Shown piece by piece: positions 24,120 to 35,621 of a stretch of 64,000 bases of DNA. Within the stretch, counting starts at the first letter, position 1. Each line of letters begins with the position of its first letter. Below the pieces are notes generated by a model. That model ran no database searches. It saw only the letters and a program-made list of their open reading frames with translations, and was not told where the DNA came from. The stretch comes from Dysidea avara (lineage: Eukaryota > Porifera > Demospongiae > Dictyoceratida > Dysideidae). The stretch is from contig NC_089275.1 of the NCBI RefSeq assembly GCF_963678975.1, positions 15,035,682-15,099,681 on the forward strand, read 5' to 3'. A program made the position numbers and the translations under genes.

Positions 24120-25690
24120 AGAACTCTTCATGGTGGTTTCTTTGTAACTGAACACTCTACAAGGGGACTTCTTGCTGCTCTCTCTGCAGGGTGAATGTTT
24201 GTAGCTGAACAATCTACAAGGTAACTTCTTCTAGCTGATCTATCTACAGGGTGATTTATTTGTAGCTGAACTATCTACAAGGTAACTTCTTTTAGCTGAT
24301 CTCTCTACAGGGTGATTTGTTTGTACCTGAATTCTGTGCAGGAGATTTGTTTGCAGCTGAGTTCTTTACAGAATGGTTTCTTTGTATCTGAACTCTCTAC
24401 AAGGTAACTTCTTATAACTGATCTTTCTACAGGGCAATTTGTTTGTGGCTGAATTTTCTACTGGGTGATTTCTTTGCAGCTGAACTCTCTACATGGTGGT
24501 TTCTTTGTAACTGAACTCTCTACAAGGTAATTTCTTCTAGCTGATCTCTCTACAGGGAGATTTGTTTGTAGCTGAACTCTCTACAGGTAATTTGTTTGCA
24601 GCTGAACTCTCTACATGATGGTTTCTTATAGCTGAACTCTCCACAAGGTAACTTCTTCTAGCTGAACTTTCTAAAGGGTGATTTGTTTGTAGCTGAACTC
24701 TCTACAAGGAAACTTATTCTGGCTGATCTCTCTACAGGGAGATTTGTTTGTAGCTGAACTCTCTACAGGTGATTTCTTTGCAGCTGAACTCTCTACATGA
24801 TGGTTCTTTGTAGCTGAACTCTCTACAAGGTGACTTCTTCTAGCTGATCTTTCTACAGGGTGATTTGTTTGTAGCTGATCTCTCTACAGGGAGATTTGTT
24901 TGCAGCTGAACTCTCTACATGATGGTTTCTTTGTAACTGAACTAGGTGACTCCTTCTAGCTGATCTTTCTACAGGGTGATTTGTTTGTAATTGAACTCTC
25001 TACAGGTGATTTTTTTGTAGCTGATTTCTCTACATGATGGTTTCTTTGTAGCTGAACTATCTACAAGGAATCATTTTGTTAACAATTTTGACAGTAATAA
25101 CCTATGTACTTTTTATTTCCGTTGCCCCTGTTCCAAATGTTTAAACATTCCAGCTCCTACAAACTATTTTATTCTTTAACTTGTACTCTTTATAGCTACC
25201 CCTTGTAATTGTTATTTGTAGTTATATAGCTTATTGTAATTTGTAAGTAATTAATTATGGCTACCAGTGCAAGACACTGGTAGACCTTCAGTTCTGTAAT
25301 TTAATTGTTATAAGCTCTTAAATATTGTTTAATTTTGTTTATTGATCTGTACAGTTCTGTAAAGTATTAATAATAATAATAATAATAAAAAATAATAATA
25401 ATAACAAGGTAGCTTCTTCTATTGATCTCTCTACAGGGCGATTTGTTTGTAGTTGAACTCTCTACATGGTAGTTTCTTTGCAGCTGAACTCTACAAGGTG
25501 ATTTCTTCTAGTTGAACTATCTCTTTCCATAGTTGCATAAACTCCCTACAAGGTAACTTCTTCTAGCTGATCTCTCTACAGGGTGAATTGTTTGTAGCTG
25601 ATCACTCTACAGGGTGAATTGTTTGTAGCTGATCTCTATACAGGTTACCTGTTTCTAGCTGATCTCTTGAATTCTCTTCAGGGTGACTGT
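24120..25690. repeat. 30/31-bp satellite array (copy I)
   Basis: Monomers of the type AGCTGAACTCTCTACAAGGT...TTCTT and AGCTGATCTCTCTACAGGGTGATTTGTTTGT alternate for about 1.5 kb. It is the reverse complement of the array at 40.9-42.77 kb, where a four-monomer, about 122-bp higher-order unit is clearest. Confidence 0.8.
25090..25400 (+). mobile_element. Insert in the satellite ending in (TAA)n, LINE 3' end-like
   Basis: About 300 bp of unique sequence splits the satellite and ends CTGTAAAGTATTAATAATAA followed by more TAA units. A TAA tail is also seen on the LINE at 8.7 kb, and the final stretch resembles its 3' UTR (CTGTACAG...TTGTA). Probably a 5'-truncated LINE. Confidence 0.45.
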
Positions 25691-26531
25691 TCTATTAGGA
25701 TGACTGCTCTATTAGAGTATCTCGATCTCGCACTTGCTGCACCAAGTTGGATTTCGTGTTATAACTCCGTGGCTTTAAGTCTGATTCTTCTACACCATTG
25801 AAGAGCCTTTCTAAGATGATTACTCCATCTATACAGCGATTTTCAAAGCATTACCCCAAGCGGTTTATCTGGTAGGCGTGGCAAGTAATAGTTTTTTATT
25901 AGCTAATCTCGATTGCGTAATTGTTACACACTGTTGGTTTTTTCGTTGTATCTTCCTGGTTTTTAGCTCGATTTCTTTCAAACCACAAAAGGTCTGAGGT
26001 TCAATAGTTAACCTATTCACCCACCGATTTTCAGCTTCTTCCCATACGCGGTTTACCCTGTAGGCGTGACAACATATTGGTGTTATTTTTCGTGAATAAT
26101 CGCTCATAACTCTTTGCCTGTGTATCGTATTCCAACCAAAGTTGGTACAGAGATGCGTCTTTATATCCCCCTTCTGTGTGCCAAATTTCAAGGCGATCGG
26201 ATATGGCGTTCGCGTTTTATAGCAGTTTTTGTAAGTGTGCGAAAAGAGGAAGAAAAATAAGAAGAAAAAAAACGAAGAAACTAAGCCAATTTTTGAAGTC
26301 GCATATCTCGGGAACGCTTGAAGCGATTTCTCTCAAATTTGGAATGTGGAGTACTGAAGGTGGAGGGAATGTCCACAGCAAAAATCGTCTTGTTTCATCA
26401 AGGCAGCACAGAGCTACGGAGGTGCGAAAATTGCGTTTTCTTCCTTCCTATCAATATACTCACGGGTGTTGCGCGCCGGCTTCTTGGGCCGCACGACACA
26501 CTACCGTGTGTCTTGACATTACTACCTAATA

Positions 26532-26757
26532 TAATAATTTGAAAATGAAGTAGGGACCTAAGTGATAAAAAGTAATGAAACAAGAGATGAATGATAGTAT
26601 TACAGCATGGGTGCATGGGAAATGCCTATATACATTGGAATAATGCAATTATTTTGTTCGTTGTCAAAGTAGGTATTTTACCACTGAGCCATGCTGTAAT
26701 ACCATCATTCATCTCTTGCTTTACTGCTCAGATACCTACTTCATTTTCAAATAATTT
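26532..26757. mobile_element. Small inverted-repeat MITE
   Basis: AATTTGAAAATGAAGTAGG at the left and its complement CCTACTTCATTTTCAAAT at the right, with mirrored AGAGATGAATGATAGTATTA blocks inside. About 225 bp. Confidence 0.55.
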
Positions 26758-27057
26758 TTTTAAATGTACTAGTTTGTTTAGTTTTTGCAGCTATATAGCT
26801 ACACACATGACTAATCTGTTAGAGTGTCTGCTGTATTAGAGTATATCAAGTCATCCAAGGGGCGCAGTCACTTTTCCTTATTTACTGAGGTTTTCACCAG
26901 TTTTCAAATCTGCATGACGCCATGCATGAGAGCAGACCGGAGACCGGTTAGCATAATGGCAAAAGGCTGTGTGTGCAATCACGCTAACTGCTACGTACTC
27001 ATGCACAGCATCACGCAGATTCGAACGCTGGTGAAAACCTCAGTAACCTTGCTATTA

Positions 27058-27700
27058 TCAAGACACATGGTAGTGTATCATGCAGCCAAGAAAACCAGCG
27101 CACCACACCTTGAGTATATTGACAGGAAGAAAGAAAACAGCTTTTTCACGCGTGCATAGCTCGATGGCCCCTTCTCCAAAGCACACCATTTTTGCATTAT
27201 ACCTGTCTGCCACGCCACACAGCAAATTTGATTAAATTTGCAACAGCCATTTGCCAGATATGGGTGTTCAAAGTTTCATTTTAATTTCTTCTTATTCCTT
27301 ACGGGGGGGGGGGGGGGGGGGGGGGGCTATAGGGTTTTGATTTCTTTATGCAACACTTTCCAAAAATCGCTATAAAACGCAAACGTGTAACTTGATTGCC
27401 TCGATCTTTGGCACAAATGAAGAGCGTGTAACGGTGGATTCATGTACCAATTTTGCGAGGAATATCCAAGGAGTTATGAGCATTTATTAATGTAAAAAAA
27501 ATCTAACTTCTGTCATGGCTACAACGTAAATGGAGTATAGGAATAACTTGAAAATTGGTGTGTAGATAGGCTGATCATCGTAGCAGTGCCTTTTGATAGT
27601 TTGGATAGTAATAGATCTAGAGTTACAGTGACAAAGTTATAAAGCAAAAACCAAACAAATGTAAAATTGCGGGATAGAGATACTGTAATAGAGTGGTCAC
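27058..27700. mobile_element. Composite element, copy IV (diverged tail portion)
   Basis: Begins TCAAGACACATGGTAGTGTA like the inverted copy II, followed by GAGTATATTGACAGGAAGAAAG and GCTATAAAACGCAAACGTG blocks. It runs to the diverged motif ATACTGTAATAGAGTGGTCA at about 27680. A G23-24 run lies at 27303-27326. Neither satellite nor palindrome follows. Confidence 0.5.
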
Positions 27701-27734
27701 CACAGGGTAAAAAAGGTGTACAAAAAATGGCAGA

Positions 27735-27830
27735 AAAAAAACCTTACCAGAGTTCGAACCAGGGACCTCCTTACCTAACACCTGCATCCTTAACCACTGC
27801 ATCACTGCTACTTTGGCTGATCACCTCATT
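27735..27830 (-). mobile_element. tRNA-like SINE head (family 2, copy 1)
   Basis: The minus strand reads GATGCAGTGGTTAAGGATGC (A-box region), then GGAGGTCCCTGGTTCGAACT (B box), then a T-rich tail. The same order occurs at 34631-34702. The stem ends do not pair as in a functional tRNA. Confidence 0.5.
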
Positions 27831-28149
27831 TAATTTCAGCTTTACGAAAGAAATTTCTAGTTGAAATCTACTTATAATTAAATGTTTGTAATTTCATAGA
27901 TCTACCAATGGAAGTACTAGATTGTTCTAGAGCATTCTATGTATGTTCTATTAGAAGTCCTCAAAAAATGTGCACTCTATTAGAGTATTACAATAATATT
28001 ATGAAGTATTGAATTAAATCATGCAATGAAATACATTTATAAGTATGTCTGCAATAATCATCATTGTATCTGCTTACAAAAGAAGAAATGTGAGTAAACA
28101 CAAACCTCAAAGTCAGCCATAGGCTGGTTTTGGAGCCTTATAAAGTACA

Positions 28150-28420
28150 AAAAGAAGCGAAATCCAAACAAAAACAGCCAAGCTGTGAAAAATTCATGCA
28201 ACCTTAAAAAATCCTGGGTGAAAAAAGTATCAAAATCAAAGGTGGCGGCCAAGAAAAGGCTGCAATGATGTTAATGCTAAAAGATTTTAATAATGCAGCT
28301 TTTTAGCATTAACATCATTGCAGCCATTTCTTGGCCCCCACCTTTGATTTCACAACCTTTTCACCCAGGCTTTTTAAGGTCGCACCATTTTTCACAGCTT
28401 GGCTGTTTTTGTGTGGATTA
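28150..28420. repeat. Diverged solo copy of the long palindrome
   Basis: Arms CAGCCAAGCTGTGAAAAATT ... GGTGGCGGCCAAGAA and their complement around a loop at about 28285-28300. Same ends as the 23731-24050 palindrome but without satellite or tail. Confidence 0.7.
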
Positions 28421-29615
28421 TAAATACAGCTAGACCAGTAAGCGGTTGAGGTCATCATGTTCAAGTAAAGAGGTGACTGTGGTCTTTATGCTTGATCATT
28501 ACTAGTCAAATTAAGATTCTACAGTAAATGGGCAGGGTTTCAAACCTATCATGCAGTTACAGGTATCTACCAGGCATCCAGTACTTTTCACAGTAGCGTA
28601 AGTAATTTAAATAATTTTAGTGGTATCTAATATGCTACTCAAGCAAAGTGTTAATGTGGAAATTAATGCCTCAATATGGTTCATTGCATAAAGAGGACGG
28701 TGACCAGCCTGAAGATAAAAGGAAAGACAAGGAGCAGGGGGCACACACTTGTTAGAACCACATGCCACTGGTGAGTTTGTTATTGTGATGTAAAATAGTG
28801 GTTGTGGGTTGCTTGATTTGGCCTACAACCTTGTGACTGTGGTCAGGCAGGCAAGTAGGCTGGCTAGCTGGTAGAACAAAATTTGTGAGTTTAAGCAATT
28901 GTCTTGTTTTTATTTAATTCTGCATCCAGCCTTCTGTAAGTGTTCTCATATTTTTATACTGTATCACTGATGTTAGATGGACCAATATTCCATAAATGTG
29001 ATTTTTGTCATGTAAGATGTCTCTAGGATGATTTTTAAAATTGACATTAAAACTTTTAGGTGGCATGCATCATTGTAAGGTCAATCCCTACTTAAACAGT
29101 ACTACTGTACTGTATGATACAGTAAGTCTGAGTTTACACCAGATACGTATGTATGATGATACATATAATGTATACACAAAAATACTGACATACATATACA
29201 CAACCACACCCACATACACACACATACAGACCTAATCACCTTATAAGGTGATACCACAGACACACACACATGCACACAGACACACACACACACACACACA
29301 TACAAACATGCATATGGTTTGACCATGCCCACAATACAGATAATGAAAAAATTACCCACTGTGTGCTACTGCCAGTGAAATTTCTTTAGTAGTAAGTGGA
29401 TGCTTACCCATCCAGGGTAAAGCCCATGTATCTACAGTTTAGTTGAAGATGAAAACACTCTAGAAAACAGATAGGTGCTAAAAGGAATTTCCATGATATT
29501 ATTGGACTTATCCGTTCAATCTGGCATAATTAGCTACAATGTTAAACAGTACCTCCCATAATCAGATTGCTTTAGGCGTGCATATAAAAACATATGAAGT
29601 GGTTGACTCGTGTAG
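28421..29615. other. No gene seen; CA-rich microsatellite
   Basis: Non-coding. A broken (CA)n tract lies at about 29190-29310. No domain or mobile element end is recognised. Confidence 0.45.
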
Positions 29616-30913
29616 TAGAGTGGCATAGCACCAAAAAAATGAGCATTTCGTGCACTTTGTGATACAATTATGAAACTTTCCACACAAATTGTGCTCCTCG
29701 TGACATAAGTTTTTTATATAGAGCCATCACGGAATTGACCTTTGGTGACCTTTTCAGCCATTTTTTTCATAGAAAATTAATCATTATTGTCTTTATCTCC
29801 CTGAGGCATTATTTTACACTCTAAAACATGGTATCAAATTAAAGGTGTCGATCTAAGAACTATATTGACTTTTGTTTGAAGTTAGTAACTCATTCTACTA
29901 CAAAGTTATGATCATTATTATAAGTCATAAAATTCTTTGCCCTTGGGGTGTAAATTACTAATGGGCAAATAATTCATAGGATTTCATGGCTAATATAAAT
30001 GTGACTGGATTTTGGAAAAACGATCCGAATCGCACATTAGAAGTTTCGAGATAAACGGTTTTAAAGAATTCAAGCCAGCATAACTCTCCAAGGATAGCAA
30101 GTATGCGTATAAAATTTAAACTAAGGATGCGTCAATCTGTTACCTTTCAGACCACTTCCAGTACTTGTAGCTGCTTGTAGAGTTTCCCGACAAATAAGAT
30201 AGAAATCTGAGCTGTTGGAAGAGCGAAGTAGTATCACGAGTGCTCACAAAGGGGTGGGGGTGGGGGTGGCGGGGTGGGAAAGGGTTAGACCTCAAAATGG
30301 AGGCAGACCACGATTGGAGTCCTGAGATGAGATTACAAGGCTGTGCTGGCACCTTAGTGGGCTGATATGTAGCAAAATCCACAGGAAAAATATCTGGCCT
30401 ACATTATCAGGCTGTCCACCAGTAAATCACTGTGTCTTACCAAGCCAGGTCCTTCACAAGGCCTAAAACCGCCATTTGAGCTCTACGCACACCCCAGAAA
30501 AGACGTCTGTTGAAACCGGCCTCGAGTAGTTTGAGTGGTGCCAAAACTACTGGTACGATAGTGTAGCTATCCACTGGTGATGTTGGTTTGATTTTGTCTG
30601 ATGTGCGATTTGGATTGGTTTTGTAAAATCTGGTCACAAATGATCATAACTTTGGAATGCAATTATCTATTGAAAAGCCGAGTAGGTTGTTTTAGCAGCA
30701 CCTTTAATTTGAAACTGTGCAAAATGATACCTCAGGGAGATAAAGACAAAAATGATGAATTATCAATACAAAAATGGCTGTAAAGGTCACTATAGGTCAA
30801 GTATGCAATGACCCTATATCAAAAAAATATATGTCACAAGGAGTACAACTTATATGGAAAGTTTCATAATTGCATCAAAAAGTGCACAACTATCGCACTA
30901 TGCCGCTCTACTA
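29616..30913. mobile_element. DNA element with long (about 250-bp) terminal inverted repeats
   Basis: 29616-29860 and 30690-30913 are diverged inverted repeats (TAGAGTGGCATAG at one end, CTATGCCGCTCTA at the other; both contain CTCCCTGAGG(C/T)ATTATTTT or its complement). GTGTAG flanks both sides (29610-29615, 30914-30919), possibly part of an 8-bp duplication. The interior codes for nothing recognisable. It lies in the intron between the NMT-like and Death exons. Confidence 0.6.
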
Positions 30914-31118
30914 GTGTAGCAAATCAATGAGCAAAAGGGAGATTTGCAATACCTGAGGTCGGGTTTTTAAATAATTTAATAACCTGCTAGCAGGTCTTTT
31001 AGTCGATTTTAAAGACCTCGTTATCTCCCAAAGATCACAGCATTTTATGCATACCATTTTCTAAGCTATAATAGTTTTAAAGCTATACATTTCTTTTCAG
31101 TAAACTGCTAAACTTTAC

Positions 31119-31412
31119 CTTCAGTGGAAGACACTAACATTTCTTCAATCTTAGATGCTACATCATTTAATTCAATTCCAGGTGCCCTCAGTGTTTTAAT
31201 TAACTGGCTCCATGTAGCCTCAGGATGCCTGTGTAACCATATCTCCAACATCTCCTCACAAGCCTTACTGGAATTTGTAGCATGATTTGTTTTGATGACA
31301 TGCAAATCCTTCACATTTTCTTCATCTAATAGCTCCAACCCAACATCATACCATTTTGGAACAATCAATTCTCTTACATGTCTCAAATGTTTATGAGTTG
31401 GATGATCAGCAC
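31119..31412 (-). CDS. Internal exon encoding a Death domain
   Basis: The 98 codons contain a Death-fold-like region. HLRHVRELIVPKWYDVGLELLDEENV and NSSKACEEMLEIWLHRHPEATWSQLIKTL follow the helix 1 to helix 5-6 pattern of Death domains, with the conserved W of ATW and the LxxWL-type helix. Death domains are protein-protein adaptors in apoptosis and innate signalling. The exon is bounded by a strong acceptor (CGTATCTTAG before 31412) and donor (GAAG|GTAAAG after 31119). Both borders are phase 1. The next minus-strand exon with a phase-1 acceptor is the helical/NMT-like exon 7.5 kb downstream, and joining them keeps the frame. The first coding exon was not found. Confidence 0.62.
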
Positions 31413-32117
31413 CTAAGATACGACATGTAATGGTAGCAAGAGTAAACAATTTATTCTTGATGGTAGTGAAGTAACTTTTCTACTAGGACAAATGACACAA
31501 ATCTTGAAAAGGGGTTACAGAGAAGTGAATAATTTACTTGTTTTGCACTTCAATTTATGTAGCCAATTGTACTTTTCATGTATATACTTAACAAGTAATT
31601 TCTTGCGCATTAAAAGGTACTGCACCTTACAATACTAGGCATATCTATCTGTAAAACTGTTATAATTATTGGTAGCATTTGTGATCTTAATTATAATATT
31701 ATTATGATGAACTTCAATGCATGGACAACACAATATTCCTGGTTGAACACTAAAAAGGGGAACTGTACATATGTACGTATGCTATGCATCAATCCCAGAC
31801 TCTTTGAAGTGGTAGTAAATTTGGCTTATATTAAACATTCAATAATGGAAGCTTTCAGAGTTGAAACTAATCTCCACAAAGTATTACTCTACACCAATTT
31901 GTATGGTTTACTGAACAAAATAGGGTCTGTGGCTTCGATTATATCTGTGACATTGGGGTGGTAGAACCAGGTAGGCAGGGTATTTTGAATGCTGTCAATC
32001 AAAAATGTCCTAATAGAGTAGTCGGTGATCGTTCTTTTGGAGTATTTCTTAGTAATTTTGCTTAGTGTTCCCAGGTTCTATCTCAGAAAACCATACTTTG
32101 CAGACACCTCTAGCCAT
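31413..32117. other. No gene seen
   Basis: Upstream side of the Death exon. An 86-codon plus-strand frame at 31704-31964 has no domain. One diverged copy of the dispersed motif (CCTAATAGAGTAGTC) lies at about 32010. Confidence 0.4.
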
Positions 32118-32823
32118 GGGGTAGGTAAAAACAGTGAACCAGGGGACCAAGGACCCCGGGGACCCATGGAAATCCAACTCTGCTTGGAATTTTATACACT
32201 TCACAGTATTCTATACTTGTACTAGGTACCTCTGCAAGTAGTCTTGCATGGCCAATCCACTTTCCCCCCCTTGCGGCATCTCGCACGATGTTTACACCAA
32301 TTAGAAATTATAAGCGCCACTGAAAAAGTGTCTGAAGCTGACTGCATTTATAGGCCACTGCTTGCTGCACAGTAAGCATACTAGTCTATTATGCCTCCTA
32401 GCTACTAGAGTAGTTTAGGAACATTGTGCAAATGCATCATGATGTTTGAAGAGCTGCTGGAACTTGCTTAGCTTGGCTTAGCTAGTACTTGCTCACCTGC
32501 TGCACAATGAGCATGCTAGTCTATTATGTCACCTAGCTACTAAAGTTTAGAAACATTGTGCAAACAAATATTCTGGGGAAATAGCGAGTGATTAATGCAG
32601 TCAGTTTCAGACACTTTTTCAGAGGTGCTCGTAATTTCTAATTAGTTTAAACATCGTACGAGACACCAGCAAAGGCGGAAAAGTGGATTGACCATGCAAG
32701 ACTACTTGCAGAGGTCAAGTATAGAATACTGTGAAGTGTATAAAATTCCAAGAAGAGTAGGATTTCCACAGGTCCCCTGGTCCCAGGTCCTTAGTCCCCA
32801 GGTCCACTGTTTTTACCTACCCC
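32118..32823. mobile_element. Fold-back DNA element, about 230-bp arms, 8-bp target duplication
   Basis: Arms 32118-32350 and 32595-32823 are inverted copies (ends GGGGTAGGTAAAAACAGTG and CACTGTTTTTACCTACCCC). CTAGCCAT flanks both sides (32110-32117 and 32823-32830, sharing the last C of the element). The two arms also contain matching GACCAAGGACC-type GC-rich blocks. No coding capacity. Confidence 0.7.
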
Positions 32824-32830
32824 TAGCCAT

Positions 32831-34530
32831 GACCATCACAGAACTTCATCACACATTTGCCTACCTAAATTCTACATGCTTCCCTATGCCTGTGACAATG
32901 AGATGAATCTTAAGAATGATTATGATGAGTACACATAGCAGAGGAGACAATGTCAAAGGCACAATAAAGATAATTTTTTTGGTGCCAACAAGTCTGGCTC
33001 TATGCAATTTATCTCTTAAAGAGGAATGTTACTATAATGTGGCAAAATGGGTCAAATGTTTTAGTTTTGCATATACAGCCTCAATACACCTGGTATAGAG
33101 AAGTTCTACTATACATAAACAGCTAAGTTTGCCCACATGAGTCATGAGCATAAGAATGTGTAAAAGTTCTTACCTAGTGTTTAGTACACCTTATGTACTG
33201 TATGTAGCAGAACACTTACATTCATAGCATAAGATGGGGTTGCTTTGTGATATATAGTATAAGCGACCTACAGTTTGCTAGATGTATGCACATCAATATA
33301 GATTGTGATATACGATACCAACAGAAAAAGGTTGGGCATGTACATAGGTCATTATAGAGAAGACAACCTAAATAAGGGCTCTCAGTACCACTGTGTCTTT
33401 CACAGTGAAAGAAATACATTTAGATATCATCTGGGTAACTATTCAAGGATGACCTTGCTTCTATAGCCTTATGGTCATGGTACCATAACATTCCCAGTGG
33501 CTAGCATACATCTATAGAAATCCACTCGTGATCGTGAAAAGCAGACAAAGTAAATCAGTAGCATAGCTGTGGTGTGTATTGATGTGGCTATCCATTTTTA
33601 ATAATGAAAAGTAAAGTTCAACAGTGTGTGTATAGATCAATGATTTTCAAAAATTTGGTCATGCACATAGCTAATAATAGCACTTAGGATAAAGATGCTG
33701 CATATGTGTATGGACCAATGTGTGGGCACAAACTACACACTATCACATAACAAGTCTTATCTCAGTACTGCGATGGAATATTTTCATTCTGTCACTTGTG
33801 CCATACAGCCAACTAAATATTTAATAAGTGCTGGAAATTACATGGCCATATGAAAGCCACATAAAAGGTTAAGTCATGAAAGTTTGAAAAAGTAGGCAAA
33901 TTTTGCATACCCACATACCCTATTTTTGTAGGCCTGGTTACATATATAATTCGTATAACTATAGTAAACTGTTAGTTGCTGTAAGTTGTAACTGTAATTC
34001 ATACATTATATAAAAGTTGATTAATTAATTAATGGACAGTCAAGGAAATCGACACTAAAAGTTGGTAGACCAAAGGTGTTAATTGACTGATGTAGCTAGG
34101 AATAATTGGTTTTCATATCAAAAATGCAATTGGGAGCTGTCAAACAAAATAAAATTCCTAGAGATTTTTTAAAAAAGCAGTGTATCCCATGTGCATAACC
34201 CTCAACATAACTTGCCTGTTTTTCCATTATTTTATAACACAGATTTGCTGACCTTATTCCTCAGCAACCTATACTATTAACAAAGCTCCTTTCTAATGCC
34301 ACATGAATCATTTTCCATGGTGACAGTAATTAGCCATTGATGATGCCAGCTGTACACTAGTCTATTGAGAAAATCGCTTTTAATTTACCACTATTGTAGA
34401 AGTGTCATTTTCCGGAAATTATCACAGGAAATTACTCTATGTTTAACATCAATATACTGTATTCACTGATGTGTCAGTAACAGTAATCTTCCTGAACTAA
34501 TAAGACAAAATTTCTAATGAAGCATTAAAA
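32831..34530. other. No gene seen; likely a decayed MITE near 33.7-33.95 kb
   Basis: At 33697-33955, GTGTGGGCACAAACTAC and AAAAAGTAGGCAAATTTTGC...TTGTAGGCCTGGTTACATA resemble the MITE at 10862-11131. The rest is non-coding and unrecognised. Confidence 0.35.
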
Positions 34531-34630
34531 TTTTAGGTTGTTGCTATTGTTCCGGCAGTCACATGAATAAAAATAAAACTTAGACAAAAAAAGGTTTTCA
34601 AATGAAAAAAAAAGAATAACAAAATATCTT

Positions 34631-34702
34631 GAGCTGGAATCAAACCCGGGACCTCCAGTGCTTGAGCCCAGCATCTTAACCATTGTGCTACGTGGCTCCC
34701 AG
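34631..34702 (-). mobile_element. tRNA-like SINE head (family 2, copy 2)
   Basis: On the minus strand GTAGCACAATGGTTAAGATG fits an A box and GGTCCCGGGTTTGATTCC a B box, about 35 bp apart. The 5' GGGAGCC does not pair with the 3' side, so it is a SINE head or tRNA pseudogene rather than a working tRNA. A T-rich tail follows. Confidence 0.5.
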
Positions 34703-34814
34703 CTACACAACTTGTTTAGTTTCTACCTTGTATATCTCCGAGTGGAGTAACTTCTATATAATATATTGAAGCTGAAGGAGAAACCAAAGCTGAACCCGAC
34801 CCTACCCCTAACAG

Positions 34815-34940
34815 TAAAGCTACTTTTCGTGTCCCCTAAAGTTGAATGCTCGTAGCAGCCTACTAGATACATTCCCTAAAGTCGAATACTCAGGGCAACC
34901 TACTATATAGATACGTGCCCTAAAGTTGAATACTCTGGGC
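34815..34940. repeat. Threefold tandem repeat, about 52 bp
   Basis: The unit CCCTAAAGT(T/C)GAAT(G/A)CTC...CCTACTA occurs three times in succession with small changes. Confidence 0.55.
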
Positions 34941-35088
34941 ATAGCATACAACTAATGTGCTTGATAGTGAGAAATCTAGTGGACTGCCGGAACAATAGCC
35001 CTGACAAAATATTTCTGGCTGCAGGAACAACTTCGAAAATTTTATGCTTTCTTGTAGGCAGCTATATACAACATGTACTGGATATAGT

Positions 35089-35613
35089 CAGTGTTGGGAG
35101 TAACGTGTTACAAAAGTAACGCATTACGTAATAGTATTACTTTGTGGTAACTAAGTAATATAATGAAATACGCTATAAAAACAGGTAGTATAACTCAAGT
35201 TACTTTACTTGCAAATGTAACGCATTGCCTAAGTAATATAGTTACTGTAACGAGTCTAATATTACGTAATATTATTACTACAAGTAACGAAGTTACTAAT
35301 CTCGTTAGTGATCCACTGAGTAACGCCTAGCCACAACGAAGTAATAAAACCTACTGAATGAAGCTTATTCACCAGCTTCTTACTTATAACCGAGATCTGC
35401 ACATTGTCCAACAACGCAATCATGTCATGTGATAAGGTGGTAATTTCACACATGACAGCTTAAGGCTGTGGACACAAAGTAATAATATAATATGTAATAT
35501 TATTATAGTTACTTTATTTTATGGGTAATATGTAACTGTAACTAAATAGTTCAGTTGTAAGTAATATGTAATATGTAACTAGTTACTTTTACAAAGTAAC
35601 TTGCCCAACACTA
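35089..35613. mobile_element. hAT-like element (CAGTGTTGGG family), 525 bp, complete
   Basis: Ends CAGTGTTGGGAGTAACG and AAGTAACTTGCCCAACACTA are inverted repeats. GATATAGT is a perfect 8-bp target duplication (35081-35088, 35614-35621). The interior is rich in GTTAC repeats and encodes no transposase. An inverted relative, enlarged by nested insertions, is at 51845-54959 and is aligned against this copy to define its empty sites. Confidence 0.8.
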
Positions 35614-35621
35614 GATATAGT

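Larger units (their letters stand above)
23722..26515. mobile_element. Composite palindrome-satellite element, copy I
   Basis: In order: a long palindrome (23731-24050), a short spacer, a 30/31-bp satellite (about 24120-25690) interrupted by a LINE-tail-like insert, the motif pair CTCTAATAGAG at 25684-25730, and an 800-bp conserved tail ending in the hairpin GACACACTACCGTGTGTC and TTGA. Read on the minus strand it starts TCAAGACACACGG and ends ...GGTTTAGA. Copies with the same order are at 40029-43275 (inverted), 53097-54548 (no satellite) and 27058-27700 (tail only). It lies wholly inside the intron between the NMT-like and Death exons. It encodes no recognisable protein. Confidence 0.65.

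Noticed and set aside
25865-26542. Frames of 74-117 codons sharing protein-level similarity with 40.0-40.65 kb
   Set aside because: They are the non-coding tail of the composite element; both strands give frames of equal quality and stops differ between copies.
27303-27326. G-run (also at 63841-63860) as a possible G-quadruplex regulatory element
   Set aside because: Simple homopolymer within mobile-element sequence; length is also prone to assembly error.
27735-27830. Functional tRNA gene
   Set aside because: A and B boxes are present but acceptor-stem halves do not pair and the same unit recurs with a T-rich tail, fitting a SINE.
29102-29359. Cysteine/valine-rich frame VCVCVCVCV
   Set aside because: Translation of a CA repeat.
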